This document shows positions 38,598 through 47,602 of a stretch of 64,000 nucleotides of DNA, piece after piece. The stretch is from NCBI RefSeq assembly GCF_003612015.1, contig NZ_RARB01000005.1:124001-188000 (forward strand). Reading direction: 5' to 3'. A program made the position numbers and the translations under genes. This DNA comes from Pantoea piersonii. GTDB taxonomy: Bacteria; Pseudomonadota; Gammaproteobacteria; Enterobacterales; Enterobacteriaceae. Below the pieces are notes generated by a model, which ran no database searches, had not been told where the DNA came from, and was given only the letters and a program-made list of their open reading frames with translations. Each line of letters opens with the position of its first letter. Position 1 is the first letter of the stretch.

Positions 38598-38989
38598 ACC
38601 GTTATTTTAGGGAAGTACTGGATACTCATATATTGATTGGCAGCTGGCTAGGGCAGGCTGATGCAGATGAGGACATTTGCGAAAATTTACTATCACGTTT
38701 TAGTCCGGCATTTTCAATGGTGACACCGGGCGGCATTTTGCTGGATTTTTCCGCGTTAAATACCTTTTTTCGCACCCTGCGTGGGACCCGACAGGAACTG
38801 AATATCGAAATTACGGATATGAAGGTTATTGCTGAAAGTGCGAAGGGAGCCACTGTGATTTATAAAGAATTACAGCAATTGCCCGGACAGGATGCAACGC
38901 TTCGCTTTTCAACCGTAGTGTTTGAACTGGATGATAACGGCCGTGTAATCTGGCGGCATCTTCATGAGACATTTTTACCTCAAACTTAA
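38594..38989 (+). CDS. NTF2-like / DUF4440-type small protein
   Basis: 131 residues whose ATG overlaps the MFS stop (ATGA). The pattern of an N-terminal helix, FSMVTPGGILLDFSALNTFF and two final strands FSTVVFELDDNGRVIWRHLH fits the SnoaL/NTF2-like fold. Such proteins bind or transform small hydrophobic molecules. Coupling to an efflux pump suggests a shared substrate. Function is otherwise unknown. Confidence 0.7.
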   Translation: MNRYFREVLDTHILIGSWLGQADADEDICENLLSRFSPAFSMVTPGGILLDFSALNTFFRTLRGTRQELNIEITDMKVIAESAKGATVIYKELQQLPGQDATLRFSTVVFELDDNGRVIWRHLHETFLPQT

Positions 38990-39199
38990 TCGGTAGTGAG
39001 TTGCTGGCAGTGCAAGTACGATGAGTAAAGACAAGTAATGTTATGCTCCGCAAGGGAAGTGGAGGAGATGCCGCTGACCCTGTGTTTGTTACGTCGCTAA
39101 AACGTCCGATGCTGCCTGCCGCAGGCGGTGCCGGAGATTATGTTGTCTCGCTCGCGGCGTGCCACCTTGTTCGCGCAATCAGCTTTTTAAACGATTACT

Positions 39200-39223
39200 C
39201 AGAGGCACTGAATCGTGCCTCTG
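39200..39223. terminator. Stem-loop after the autotransporter gene
   Basis: CAGAGGCAC and GTGCCTCTG pair perfectly over nine positions around TGAATC. Flanking runs are AT-rich rather than pure T, so termination is likely but imperfect, possibly in both directions. Confidence 0.6.
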
Positions 39224-39240
39224 TATATAAGCGCGTGCGG

Positions 39241-42200
39241 TTAAAATGACCAGCGCACCCCAGCGTTATAACGCCAGCCTTTTGCACCGTTGCCGTCAAT
39301 CTCTTTGCGATAGTCAGCTTCTGCATAGAGCGAAACAGTATTTTTAAAGCTGGTGGTGCCGCCAACGCCAACGTCCCACATTTGACCAAATTTACCGCTG
39401 TTAAAGCTTTGCGTGATATCGCTGTCAGCAGAGCCAGCCTTCACCTTCGCCGCGCCGCCCCAGCCGCGATAATAGTTAGTGCGAATATAGGGCGTGTACT
39501 GACGCTGGCTATCGTCCTGCCAGGTGCGGTCCAGACGAGCGCCAAGGCGTCCAATGGTCTGATCATAATCCTCCCAGGAGATACGGGTTCGATCGCTGTC
39601 AGTGAGGTTATCCATTTTCAGATGCAGGTAGGTGAGCTGGGCCTGGGGTTCAAGGCGTAATCCATAAGCAAACGCCAGCGAATAGCCAGATTCCAGCGAG
39701 GCTGTCCAGCCTTCACCCTTCGGCGATCCCACCTCTTTTTTACGGGCAATATCGGTTTCGCCGCGATGCCAGTTCCAGGCCAGCGAACCATCCAGATAGA
39801 AGCTCTCATGCTGCCAGGTGCTGTAGAGCGCGAGGCTGTCACTGTCGAAAGTCGTTGAGCTGTAACCATCTGCTGCATGGGGACGAATACGCGTATTGCC
39901 GCGCGTATAGGCGATGCCGCCACGCAGGCTGTCGCGCGCGCCATCCATGCGCAACAGATTACCCCCCAGTTGAACGGCGCTGTAATCGAGATCGAAGTCA
40001 TAGCCGTACTGACTAAGGTTGCGGTTACTTTGATAGTCAAGGTTAGACCCGAGGTAGCGAATAAACATCTCGCCGCCGAGCGCGTCCGGGTTATTTTGCT
40101 GGTCGCGCAGTTCGCCGAGGCGTTTGTGCAGATCATCGGTAACAGAGAGGGTGTAATAGGCCAGACCCAGCGGCGTCGAAATATAAGAGGGCAGTTGCGG
40201 TATTACTGCGGGTCGTGCTGCTCTTGCGCTGCTGCCAGCTTGCGGCTGACACAGCGAGCCCTCTTCACAGACATAGGTATTGGCGAGGCGATAATCCCAA
40301 AAGGCGTTGCCGCTGCCGCTCACCTGGCGCTGACTGGCATCGCTCGCGCCCGGCGTAAAACTGTAAAGGCTGTATTGCCAGGGGCCTGACGCCACGTAAC
40401 CCTCTTTCAACCTGAAGCTGCCAGCGCTGGCGTTACCTGAAACCTGTGCCAGTGAGACACCTTCCGTGGCTTCGATTACGCCGTCACGGTTGGCGTCAGC
40501 CTGCGCGCCCGCTACCAGCGTATCATCAATAAAGGTCGTGCCGCTGACGCTGCCGTTGACCAGCAGTCTGTCACTCTGTGAGGCGGCAGAATTGAGTCGT
40601 AGTGTGCCGCCTGCTGACACCAGCGCACCATCAATGGTCAGCGTATTTCCTGCTGGGTTGCCGCCGTTAGTCAGATCCAGCGTACCGGCGTTATTGACAG
40701 TAAGTGAATCGTCAGTCGCCCCCTGCAGCAGTGGGTTAACGTTATCGCCAGCATAGAGCGTTGAACCGCTGTCAATATTAATGGTGCTGTGGGCCAGCCT
40801 GATATTATCGGTCAGTGTCCATCTGGTGCTGGAAAAGTTGAGGGTGCTCCATCCTGCGCCAAGGTTGGTGCCTTTGCTCAGATCGTCACTCGCGAAGGAG
40901 CCGCCGCGCGCTTCGATTTCACTCAGGCTCAAAGTCGCGCCCGCGCCGCTCGCGGTGGTGATGTGGCGGGTGTTTGCCAGGCTCACCTTCTGCACCGTCG
41001 CCTGGTTGTCGCTGCCATTGCCCATTGTCAGGCTGCCGTCTAGCGTTCCGCCGGTGACAAAAAGCGAATCTCTGCCGTTGCCGGTGTTTACATCACCGAC
41101 AACATTGCCGTCCAGCAGCGCAATGACGTCACTGGTCGCTCCACCAGCCACCACAACGGTTTCAGGGAAGGGCGCAGAAATATTTCCTTCGTTGATAAAC
41201 ACCGTCTGGCCGCCGCGTAAATCGATAATAGGCGCGACCAGGCTCAGTGAGGTGATCGAGCCCTGGTTGATCACTTCACTGGCGGTGCTGGTCACTATCG
41301 CTGAGCCGCCGTTGGTATCACGGATGCCAATCGAACCCTGAGAGATTACCCTGCCGGTGGTATTAGCACGGATGCCGGTGCCTTCGCCGGAAACGAGAAT
41401 TGCGTAGTTTTTCCCAATCACCAGATCGTTATTTGTTGTTGAGCCGTCAGCATTCGCAAACAGATAACCCGTACCGCCGCCGCCGACGTTGATAAGGGCG
41501 CTGCCATCAGGATCGAACGAGGTCGCAGAGCGGATGCCGTTACCGCCGCTCACGTCGAGCATAACGTTTTGCAGTGAAATACTGGCTGTTTCGGCGCGGT
41601 TGTTAATGACGCTACCGCTGCCGTAAGCACCCATAATAATGTCGTTCGCCTCAAACCCGGCTGCGCCGCTATCCAGCAGCAGCGTGTCGGCACTGCCGCT
41701 GGCGGTCAGGCTGCTACTGCCCTGGCCGTCACCGTAAATTTTCAGTGTCGCGCCACGGCCTACGCGCAACGCCGCGATGCCATCATCGACCCGCAGCTCG
41801 CTGTCCATCGGCACATACTGTCCATATCCACTGCTGACGTCCACGCCAGTGCCCGATGCCACATGGACGCTGCCACGGTTGATAAAGTTGCCGTTGTCAT
41901 AGAGTCGGACAGCGGTGCTGTCAGGCCCGGTTAAATCCACATTTCCCTGATACTGATTGAGCAGCCTTGCGCCGTTACCAACGGCAAAGGCAGTGATATT
42001 TTTGCCCGCGCCAGCAACCTGAGAAGCGGCATAGATCGTGGATTCGTTGCCGTCGCTGACCGCGCCGACGCTATTTTCCCCGTTCAGCCTGATGGTGCTG
42101 GAGAGCGTAGCCTCTGCACCGTCGCTAACGCGTACGGCCGTCGCGCCCTTGCCGTTAACGGTAAAAGCGTTCGTGCCGAATAACGAGGTGCCTACGCCAG

Positions 42201-45200
42201 AGGCAATAATCCCGTTGCTGTTTGCTCCGCTTAACGTGACATTGCCCGCGGTAGACGGATAGAAGGATGCGCCCGCGCCAATACGGTATAGCGTCGATCC
42301 ATCGGTGCTGACATCCGTATCGCCACCGTTGCTGAACAGGCTGGAGCCGACATCCAGTGCCTGATAAGCGGTCTGGTTGGCGCTGTGGAACACCACCCGA
42401 CTCTCTGCGCCAAGGCTAAGGGTTGCGCCCTCCGCGGCTTGTGCCCCCAGAACATGTTCACCGTAGAGATTAATCGTCCCGTTCTGGTTGATGCGTGCCA
42501 GCGGGTAGATAGCGTATGCGCCGATGGTCGGTGATGCCAGGATACTCTCTCCCTCGCTGACATTGAGCGTGCCGCTGTTAGTGATCACCGTTGGCGTAAT
42601 ATTGTCGCCAACGAAGGGATTGGCATTGGCATAAAGGCCGGTGCTGCTGCGCGTCACGCTGATATCGCCGCTGTTCACGACGTTCGAGCCGGCGCTGGAC
42701 TGAATGGCATAGGTTCCCTGGCCGCCAAAGGTGATGTCACCCGTGTTCACCAGCTGCGCATGATTCATTGCCACCAGGCCGTTTTGCCAGTCCGCGACAC
42801 CGCTGATGGCCGCGTGGTTGACAAGCAGGCTGTTGTCAGAGGGCTTCGCATCAGGATTAATATAATCTCCCGCCAGGTTACGTTTCTGGCCGTCGACGAT
42901 TGCCGCTCTCGCCGTCTCACCGATCATATTTATCGTTGTGTCCGCATCGATAACGCCGTGAGCGCCGTTTTCTACCAGCACGCCGGTGGCAATCTGACCA
43001 ATATTGATAGTTGCTCCGTGGGTATTGATTTGCGTACCGTCGCCGCTGCCTGTAACGCCAGTGGAGAAGAAGGCATCAGGCGTAAGCGTCATGCCACGGC
43101 CGTCAAAAACCGCGCCATCCTGATAGCGAAACAGTGTGGAAAACCAGCCGGAAGTGGCATAGCTGCCGTTGGCAGGAAGATTAATTATGGCATTTGGGCC
43201 GATCGCATAAAAGCCGATCTGATGTTGGCTGTCGTTCAGTCGCGGCACCGCGGCGGCTGTCACGTTAACCGTGGCATTGCCTTCGGCGCGGACGCCAATA
43301 GCCGAGTCGCCATTCAGATTTATCGGCCCGGTCAGGTCTGCTTTTGCCTTGCCGCTTCCTTGCCCGATCGCCCAGACGGCGGTATTGAGTGTGTCCGTCG
43401 TGACATCGGCGTCGCCATTGACATTTATCGTGCCGGTAGAGAACGCGCTGGCGCTGTCACCCTCGCGGGCGATGATTTTAATCGCCGTGCTGTTATCGCC
43501 GTTCAGGTTAATCGTGCCGGTGTTGCCAACGCGTCCGCCGCTGCCCGAGTCGAGCGCCAGCATACCGATATTTTCGGCTGGCTGAGGCTGTGCACGGCCG
43601 TTCACATCAATAACGCCATTGTTAAGCACCAGGGCATTCGGCCCTTCTTCAATGCGCATCCCCACCGCGTTCTGCACTTTGGTACCTATTACAATGTGAC
43701 CATTGTTGATTGCGCTTGCGTCAAGGATCGCGCTGATCGCGCTGACGCCGCCGCTCAGATTGATCGCGACGTCGGTAGTCTCGCTGGTTTTGCTATTTTG
43801 CGGAGAGCGGCCAATATAAATCGTGCCGCTATCGGCATTGATAAAAGTACCTTCTCCACTGAAGGTTACACCGGCAGCCGCGTTAGCATTATTTACCGCC
43901 GCCACGCCGATATTGATATTGCCATAGTTTATTGCGCTGCTGCCGCCGAGCCAGATGGCCTGACTATCCCATAGAGCAGACCCTGCGCTCAGGGCCAGGT
44001 TGATAACGCCGTTGTTGGTGAACTGACTGCCGTATGAGGCCGATACCGCGTTGTAGATGTAGCCCAGCGTATGGGGATCCACGCCGTTACCGTTAGCATT
44101 ATTAAAAAAGCCGCCATTTATTACGCCGTTATTAATTCCGCTGCTGCCATTAATCAACTCCAGCGCCTTGCTGGCAAATTGTACGGGCCCGGTACTGGCG
44201 AGTTTGCCGTTAATAATGGCGCTGGCGCCGTTGCTGGCCCGCATAACAGCGGTACTGTTGTTCATGACTTCCAGCGTTTTGCCGGCATTAATTTTAATGC
44301 TGGCATCAGGTCCATCTGCGCTGAGTACGACCTGATCGCCCAGCGGCAGGGCAACCTCATCGTCAAAATTATTTGTGCTCATTGTGTACACCACGCTTCT
44401 GTCGCGCAGTGAGAAGGCTTTATTAAATTCGTTGTTATAATTCGCCGGGCTGAGATTGGCGTTTGAAAGCTGGTCAATGAGCCAGTCATTGTAATTGCGT
44501 AAATCGCTAAGGTTGTTGACGTTAAACGTGCTGGTGGCGCCATCTGATGTCGTTACGCTGAAAACGCCGCTGTAGTTCACCACGTTGCCCATGTTATAGG
44601 CTAACCGGTCACCGCCATAGGGCGGCGTAGCAGCGGTAAAGGTAATGCGATTGTCTGAATTCCAGTTCAGGTGTCCTTGTTTGCTGGCAGTAAATAATTC
44701 ACTCTCTTTAGCCGCCATCGACCAGCTATTTGTGCTGGCGCGGGTGGCTGCGCCATGCCTGCCAATATCGATATTCAGGGTGCCGTTACTTACCGACGCC
44801 ACGCGCGCATTAATATATTGGCCATCATTCACATCGACATAATCAGGCACTGCCGTGGTAAGGCTGACGACAGGCAGATCGGCAATCGAAGCGGAATCGT
44901 AAACTTTATATAAGGTGTAGGTGTTGGACTCAAAGTCGGGAATGATGACATCAAGGTTTTGTGGGCCGAGAGCAATCCGCTCCTCTCCTGTAAGATTGTC
45001 ATCGACGATGCGGCCAGCGCTCTGCAATTCACCTATCGTCACGCGGGTTTCACCGCTTTTACCCGGTGCAAATTGTGGCAGGCCGCTCAGCGTTTGCGTA
45101 CTGCCGTTACAGAGACAATAAGCGCCCACCTTATTGTCGTTCCGCTCCGGCGTATAAGGTTTTAATACGGCGGCCGAGAGATTGAATGCAGGGATAAATC

Positions 45201-45246
45201 CTTGCGCCGTTATAAGGCCCAGAAGTACAAGGTTTAATTTAGACAA
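39241..45246 (-). CDS. Giant autotransporter (type Va secretion), beta-helix passenger
   Basis: 2001 residues from a TTG at 45246 behind GAGGAAAACATC; this gives a good signal peptide (SKLNLVLLGLITAQGF ... NLSAAV). No ATG with a ribosome site is available. The passenger (to about residue 1690) consists of irregular repeats such as INNG, VNGDA and GSGA turns, typical of a right-handed beta-helix. About 300 final residues form the 12-strand outer-membrane barrel, ending in Phe (GWRYNAGVRWSF). A calcium-loop-like DANRDGVIEATE lies in the region before the barrel. Cysteine pairs occur near both passenger ends (CLCNG; VCEEGSLC). The likely role is adhesion or aggregation; no protease Ser motif was recognised. 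Confidence 0.92.
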   Translation of the reverse strand: MSKLNLVLLGLITAQGFIPAFNLSAAVLKPYTPERNDNKVGAYCLCNGSTQTLSGLPQFAPGKSGETRVTIGELQSAGRIVDDNLTGEERIALGPQNLDVIIPDFESNTYTLYKVYDSASIADLPVVSLTTAVPDYVDVNDGQYINARVASVSNGTLNIDIGRHGAATRASTNSWSMAAKESELFTASKQGHLNWNSDNRITFTAATPPYGGDRLAYNMGNVVNYSGVFSVTTSDGATSTFNVNNLSDLRNYNDWLIDQLSNANLSPANYNNEFNKAFSLRDRSVVYTMSTNNFDDEVALPLGDQVVLSADGPDASIKINAGKTLEVMNNSTAVMRASNGASAIINGKLASTGPVQFASKALELINGSSGINNGVINGGFFNNANGNGVDPHTLGYIYNAVSASYGSQFTNNGVINLALSAGSALWDSQAIWLGGSSAINYGNINIGVAAVNNANAAAGVTFSGEGTFINADSGTIYIGRSPQNSKTSETTDVAINLSGGVSAISAILDASAINNGHIVIGTKVQNAVGMRIEEGPNALVLNNGVIDVNGRAQPQPAENIGMLALDSGSGGRVGNTGTINLNGDNSTAIKIIAREGDSASAFSTGTINVNGDADVTTDTLNTAVWAIGQGSGKAKADLTGPINLNGDSAIGVRAEGNATVNVTAAAVPRLNDSQHQIGFYAIGPNAIINLPANGSYATSGWFSTLFRYQDGAVFDGRGMTLTPDAFFSTGVTGSGDGTQINTHGATINIGQIATGVLVENGAHGVIDADTTINMIGETARAAIVDGQKRNLAGDYINPDAKPSDNSLLVNHAAISGVADWQNGLVAMNHAQLVNTGDITFGGQGTYAIQSSAGSNVVNSGDISVTRSSTGLYANANPFVGDNITPTVITNSGTLNVSEGESILASPTIGAYAIYPLARINQNGTINLYGEHVLGAQAAEGATLSLGAESRVVFHSANQTAYQALDVGSSLFSNGGDTDVSTDGSTLYRIGAGASFYPSTAGNVTLSGANSNGIIASGVGTSLFGTNAFTVNGKGATAVRVSDGAEATLSSTIRLNGENSVGAVSDGNESTIYAASQVAGAGKNITAFAVGNGARLLNQYQGNVDLTGPDSTAVRLYDNGNFINRGSVHVASGTGVDVSSGYGQYVPMDSELRVDDGIAALRVGRGATLKIYGDGQGSSSLTASGSADTLLLDSGAAGFEANDIIMGAYGSGSVINNRAETASISLQNVMLDVSGGNGIRSATSFDPDGSALINVGGGGTGYLFANADGSTTNNDLVIGKNYAILVSGEGTGIRANTTGRVISQGSIGIRDTNGGSAIVTSTASEVINQGSITSLSLVAPIIDLRGGQTVFINEGNISAPFPETVVVAGGATSDVIALLDGNVVGDVNTGNGRDSLFVTGGTLDGSLTMGNGSDNQATVQKVSLANTRHITTASGAGATLSLSEIEARGGSFASDDLSKGTNLGAGWSTLNFSSTRWTLTDNIRLAHSTINIDSGSTLYAGDNVNPLLQGATDDSLTVNNAGTLDLTNGGNPAGNTLTIDGALVSAGGTLRLNSAASQSDRLLVNGSVSGTTFIDDTLVAGAQADANRDGVIEATEGVSLAQVSGNASAGSFRLKEGYVASGPWQYSLYSFTPGASDASQRQVSGSGNAFWDYRLANTYVCEEGSLCQPQAGSSARAARPAVIPQLPSYISTPLGLAYYTLSVTDDLHKRLGELRDQQNNPDALGGEMFIRYLGSNLDYQSNRNLSQYGYDFDLDYSAVQLGGNLLRMDGARDSLRGGIAYTRGNTRIRPHAADGYSSTTFDSDSLALYSTWQHESFYLDGSLAWNWHRGETDIARKKEVGSPKGEGWTASLESGYSLAFAYGLRLEPQAQLTYLHLKMDNLTDSDRTRISWEDYDQTIGRLGARLDRTWQDDSQRQYTPYIRTNYYRGWGGAAKVKAGSADSDITQSFNSGKFGQMWDVGVGGTTSFKNTVSLYAEADYRKEIDGNGAKGWRYNAGVRWSF

Positions 45247-45730
45247 GATGTTTTCCTCAACAGAGAAAAGACAAAGCCCGCATAACATTAACCGTTACGT
45301 TTCGGGCAATTTTTGCTGAATTAAATAATTTGAAAGGAAATGTGTTGGAGGTAGGTGAAGTGTATAACATCACTTCATCGTTAAAATGTCCATCAGGACG
45401 TAATGCTATTCATTATAATGCGCAAGCTTTAGGATTATTCCTTAAATAAATCTTTTATTAATGGCTCTGATTTTTGCTGTTTTTATGTTCATTAACAAAG
45501 AGATGATATTAGAGTAAAGATCCTGATATATAAAAGTAGTCACGTAAGTCATTATGATAAATAGCGTAAAGCGGCAAAGCGTAAGCCGGGTCCGGGAGTC
45601 AGATAAAGATATTTCCAGTAAAAATAAATAGTAAATTAAAAAATAAAAAAGAGGTAATAAGCGCCGGGCAGTGTAATAACCTTTTATTTCTTTGATGTTG
45701 TGACGCGACTCGCAACGGTCGCTATAGCAT
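45247..45730. other. AT-rich upstream region of the autotransporter
   Basis: About 480 bases with no gene, strikingly AT-rich compared with both flanking genes. It should hold the autotransporter promoter; no clean -35/-10 pair stood out. The composition would favour H-NS binding. Confidence 0.5.
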
Positions 45731-46777
45731 TCAGGTTAGCGAGGGTCGAAGTGGACCCAACTGCGAGATTAGCCTTATCCCGGGCGCAGCAGCGATAACA
45801 TCTGGAATACGGTTCACCATGCAGGCTGCCGAGGTGTGTACGCCATCGGCGCGGTCGATGCGGATTTTGGATGGTGGTCTGCCATCAACCGCCCACGTCA
45901 TGTTTTCAGACTCACCTTGTGCGAGCAGACGCAGTTCAATGTGCGCGCTTGCTGAAGGCCCTTCAACCGTTTCGACAGAAGCGATGATGCGAAGACCGAG
46001 CGTGGTACCGGGCGCCAGATACCTGTTGAGGGTACGGCACCACACGGGTTGATCGGAGAGCACGGGCTCGCGTACTTCGGTCACGTTTTTAATGGTAAAG
46101 CCAAGCGCATGCATCACGTGCGCCGGTATGCTTTTATACAACTCTCCCAGCTGGCCGGGTACGTTGGTTACTTTTTCCTGGAACTCAGCCTGCGTCATAT
46201 CAACCCCATAGGCGCGCATCATGCGTTCATTCGCCAGCTCTGCGTTTGTCAGGCTGCGATGCGTGAGCGAGCGGAGTTCGGTACAGGGCCCGGCAATCAG
46301 CAGTCCCGCCCAGATGCGAGAAAAATCCCAAATGCCCGTCCCGGTAAAAGTCACCCCGTTGCTTTTGGCCAGCGCATCGATTTTTTCGGCTAAGTCGGGA
46401 TCGGCACCTTGCGGAAAATAGGACTCTGAACCGTGGCAAATAACATTGATACCGGCTCCCAGCAGACGTTGATAAGCTGCAAAGTTCAGGCTCAGTCTCT
46501 CTGTTTGCACAACAAGCGCGATGTCTGCATCCATGGCAGCGTAGTCGGCAGTTTCACAGTCCTGTACGACAACGCCCAAATCTTCATTCAGTCCAGCGAG
46601 CCGCCCGAGATCCACGCCGATCTTAGGGCCTGCGCGATTCACCGCCGCAACCACTTGCCAGCCTTTTTTGACGAGAAGGCGCACAGCCTCCATACCGTAA
46701 TATCCGACCCCGTAAATGATCACTCTGGGACGGAGAGGCGTTCGGTCTTTTGCCGTGGTGTCGTGGACGACGCTCAT
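45731..46777 (-). CDS. NAD(P)H-dependent amine-dehydrogenase-like reductase (DapB / 2,4-diaminopentanoate dehydrogenase fold)
   Basis: 348 residues from the ATG behind AAAGGCAACTT. Rossmann motif IYGVGYYGMEAVRLLV near residue 20; then ICHGSESYFPQG, TGTGIWDFSRIWAGLL and a C-terminal alpha/beta domain. This architecture matches the family of 2,4-diaminopentanoate dehydrogenase and the native amine dehydrogenases, which interconvert ketones and amines with NAD(P)H. The substrate here is unknown. Divergent from a broken AraC gene that may once have regulated it. Confidence 0.8.
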   Translation of the reverse strand: MSVVHDTTAKDRTPLRPRVIIYGVGYYGMEAVRLLVKKGWQVVAAVNRAGPKIGVDLGRLAGLNEDLGVVVQDCETADYAAMDADIALVVQTERLSLNFAAYQRLLGAGINVICHGSESYFPQGADPDLAEKIDALAKSNGVTFTGTGIWDFSRIWAGLLIAGPCTELRSLTHRSLTNAELANERMMRAYGVDMTQAEFQEKVTNVPGQLGELYKSIPAHVMHALGFTIKNVTEVREPVLSDQPVWCRTLNRYLAPGTTLGLRIIASVETVEGPSASAHIELRLLAQGESENMTWAVDGRPPSKIRIDRADGVHTSAACMVNRIPDVIAAAPGIRLISQLGPLRPSLT

Positions 46778-46926
46778 AAGTTGCCTTTAGAAGATCAGCC
46801 GGGATGTGAAGTCTAGCATTCGTTGTGCGAACCTTCAGCGCCTTATCGCGCCTGAAGATGTCGTCAATGATTTTCTCTTCCAGCGCTTGTAGCCAGGCCG
46901 TGCGCATCCCAGCCCTAAAACAATAA

Positions 46927-47537
46927 ATGACTTTTGCAGGCCTGGACGTCGCGAACGAATGCTGTCCGGTTCATACAGAGAAGGGCTCTAAACCAATAGG
47001 TGAAAAAACGGTCAGCAAGTGGTTTGAGGAAGTATTAATAATTATTCACAATTACTGCATAAGGTCAGATAAGCTGTCATTACAGTCTGCAGAGTGGTTT
47101 AGCCGGAATGGGATAGAGTGCTCCCGTATTCAAGCCAGGAACTCTGGCTTTCCAAAACATCTCCATGATGAACAGGTTATTAGTGCGAATCTGACGGGTA
47201 GTGAGGAGATATGGTTATCAGGGAAAAACACATATGTTAAAAGCGGCCAGGTTACCTTATATAACCCTGGTACTATTCAGGCGTCGCGCTTTGACAACCA
47301 GCCCGTAGAGTTTATCAGCGTACATATGCCTCAGTCAGTCATGAAAATGCTTGCCGATGAAGAGAATGTACGGAGCGACCGTGAAGCACCGATCCGCGTG
47401 AAGGCATAATTAATCATGCACGTCTGTTTGATGCTCTGTACCCTTTTGCATCAACGGTATTGGAAGGAATTGCGCAGGGGACTTATTGTCAATTAATGAA
47501 ACACGACCTGTTCTCTTGTTTTATGGCTACGAATTAA
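46927..47537 (+). pseudogene. AraC-type regulator remnant, frameshifted and lacking its DNA-binding domain
   Basis: The first frame gives 160 residues containing an AraC cupin (GIECSRIQARNSGFPKHLHD, TLYNPGTIQASRFD) and stops at 47409. In a shifted frame the protein continues for about 45 residues (INHARLFDALYPFAS ... TYCQLMKHDLFSC) to a stop at 47535-47537. The shift lies near 47395-47405. The C-terminal two-HTH region is absent, so the gene is frameshifted and truncated. The exact original start is uncertain. It is divergent from the amine-dehydrogenase-like gene. Confidence 0.7.
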
Positions 47538-47602
47538 TTCCCCCCCGCCCCTGAACGCCAGAGGCGGGAGTGCTCCGCTAAGATAAGCAGGTTAGTCACT
47601 GG

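Noticed and set aside
42760..43974. 404-codon frame opposite the autotransporter gene
   Set aside because: Antisense shadow of a long repetitive gene with biased codons; its product shows no domain.
45289..45730. AT-rich block as a replication origin
   Set aside because: No iterons or DnaA boxes and no rep gene; it is simply the upstream region of the autotransporter.
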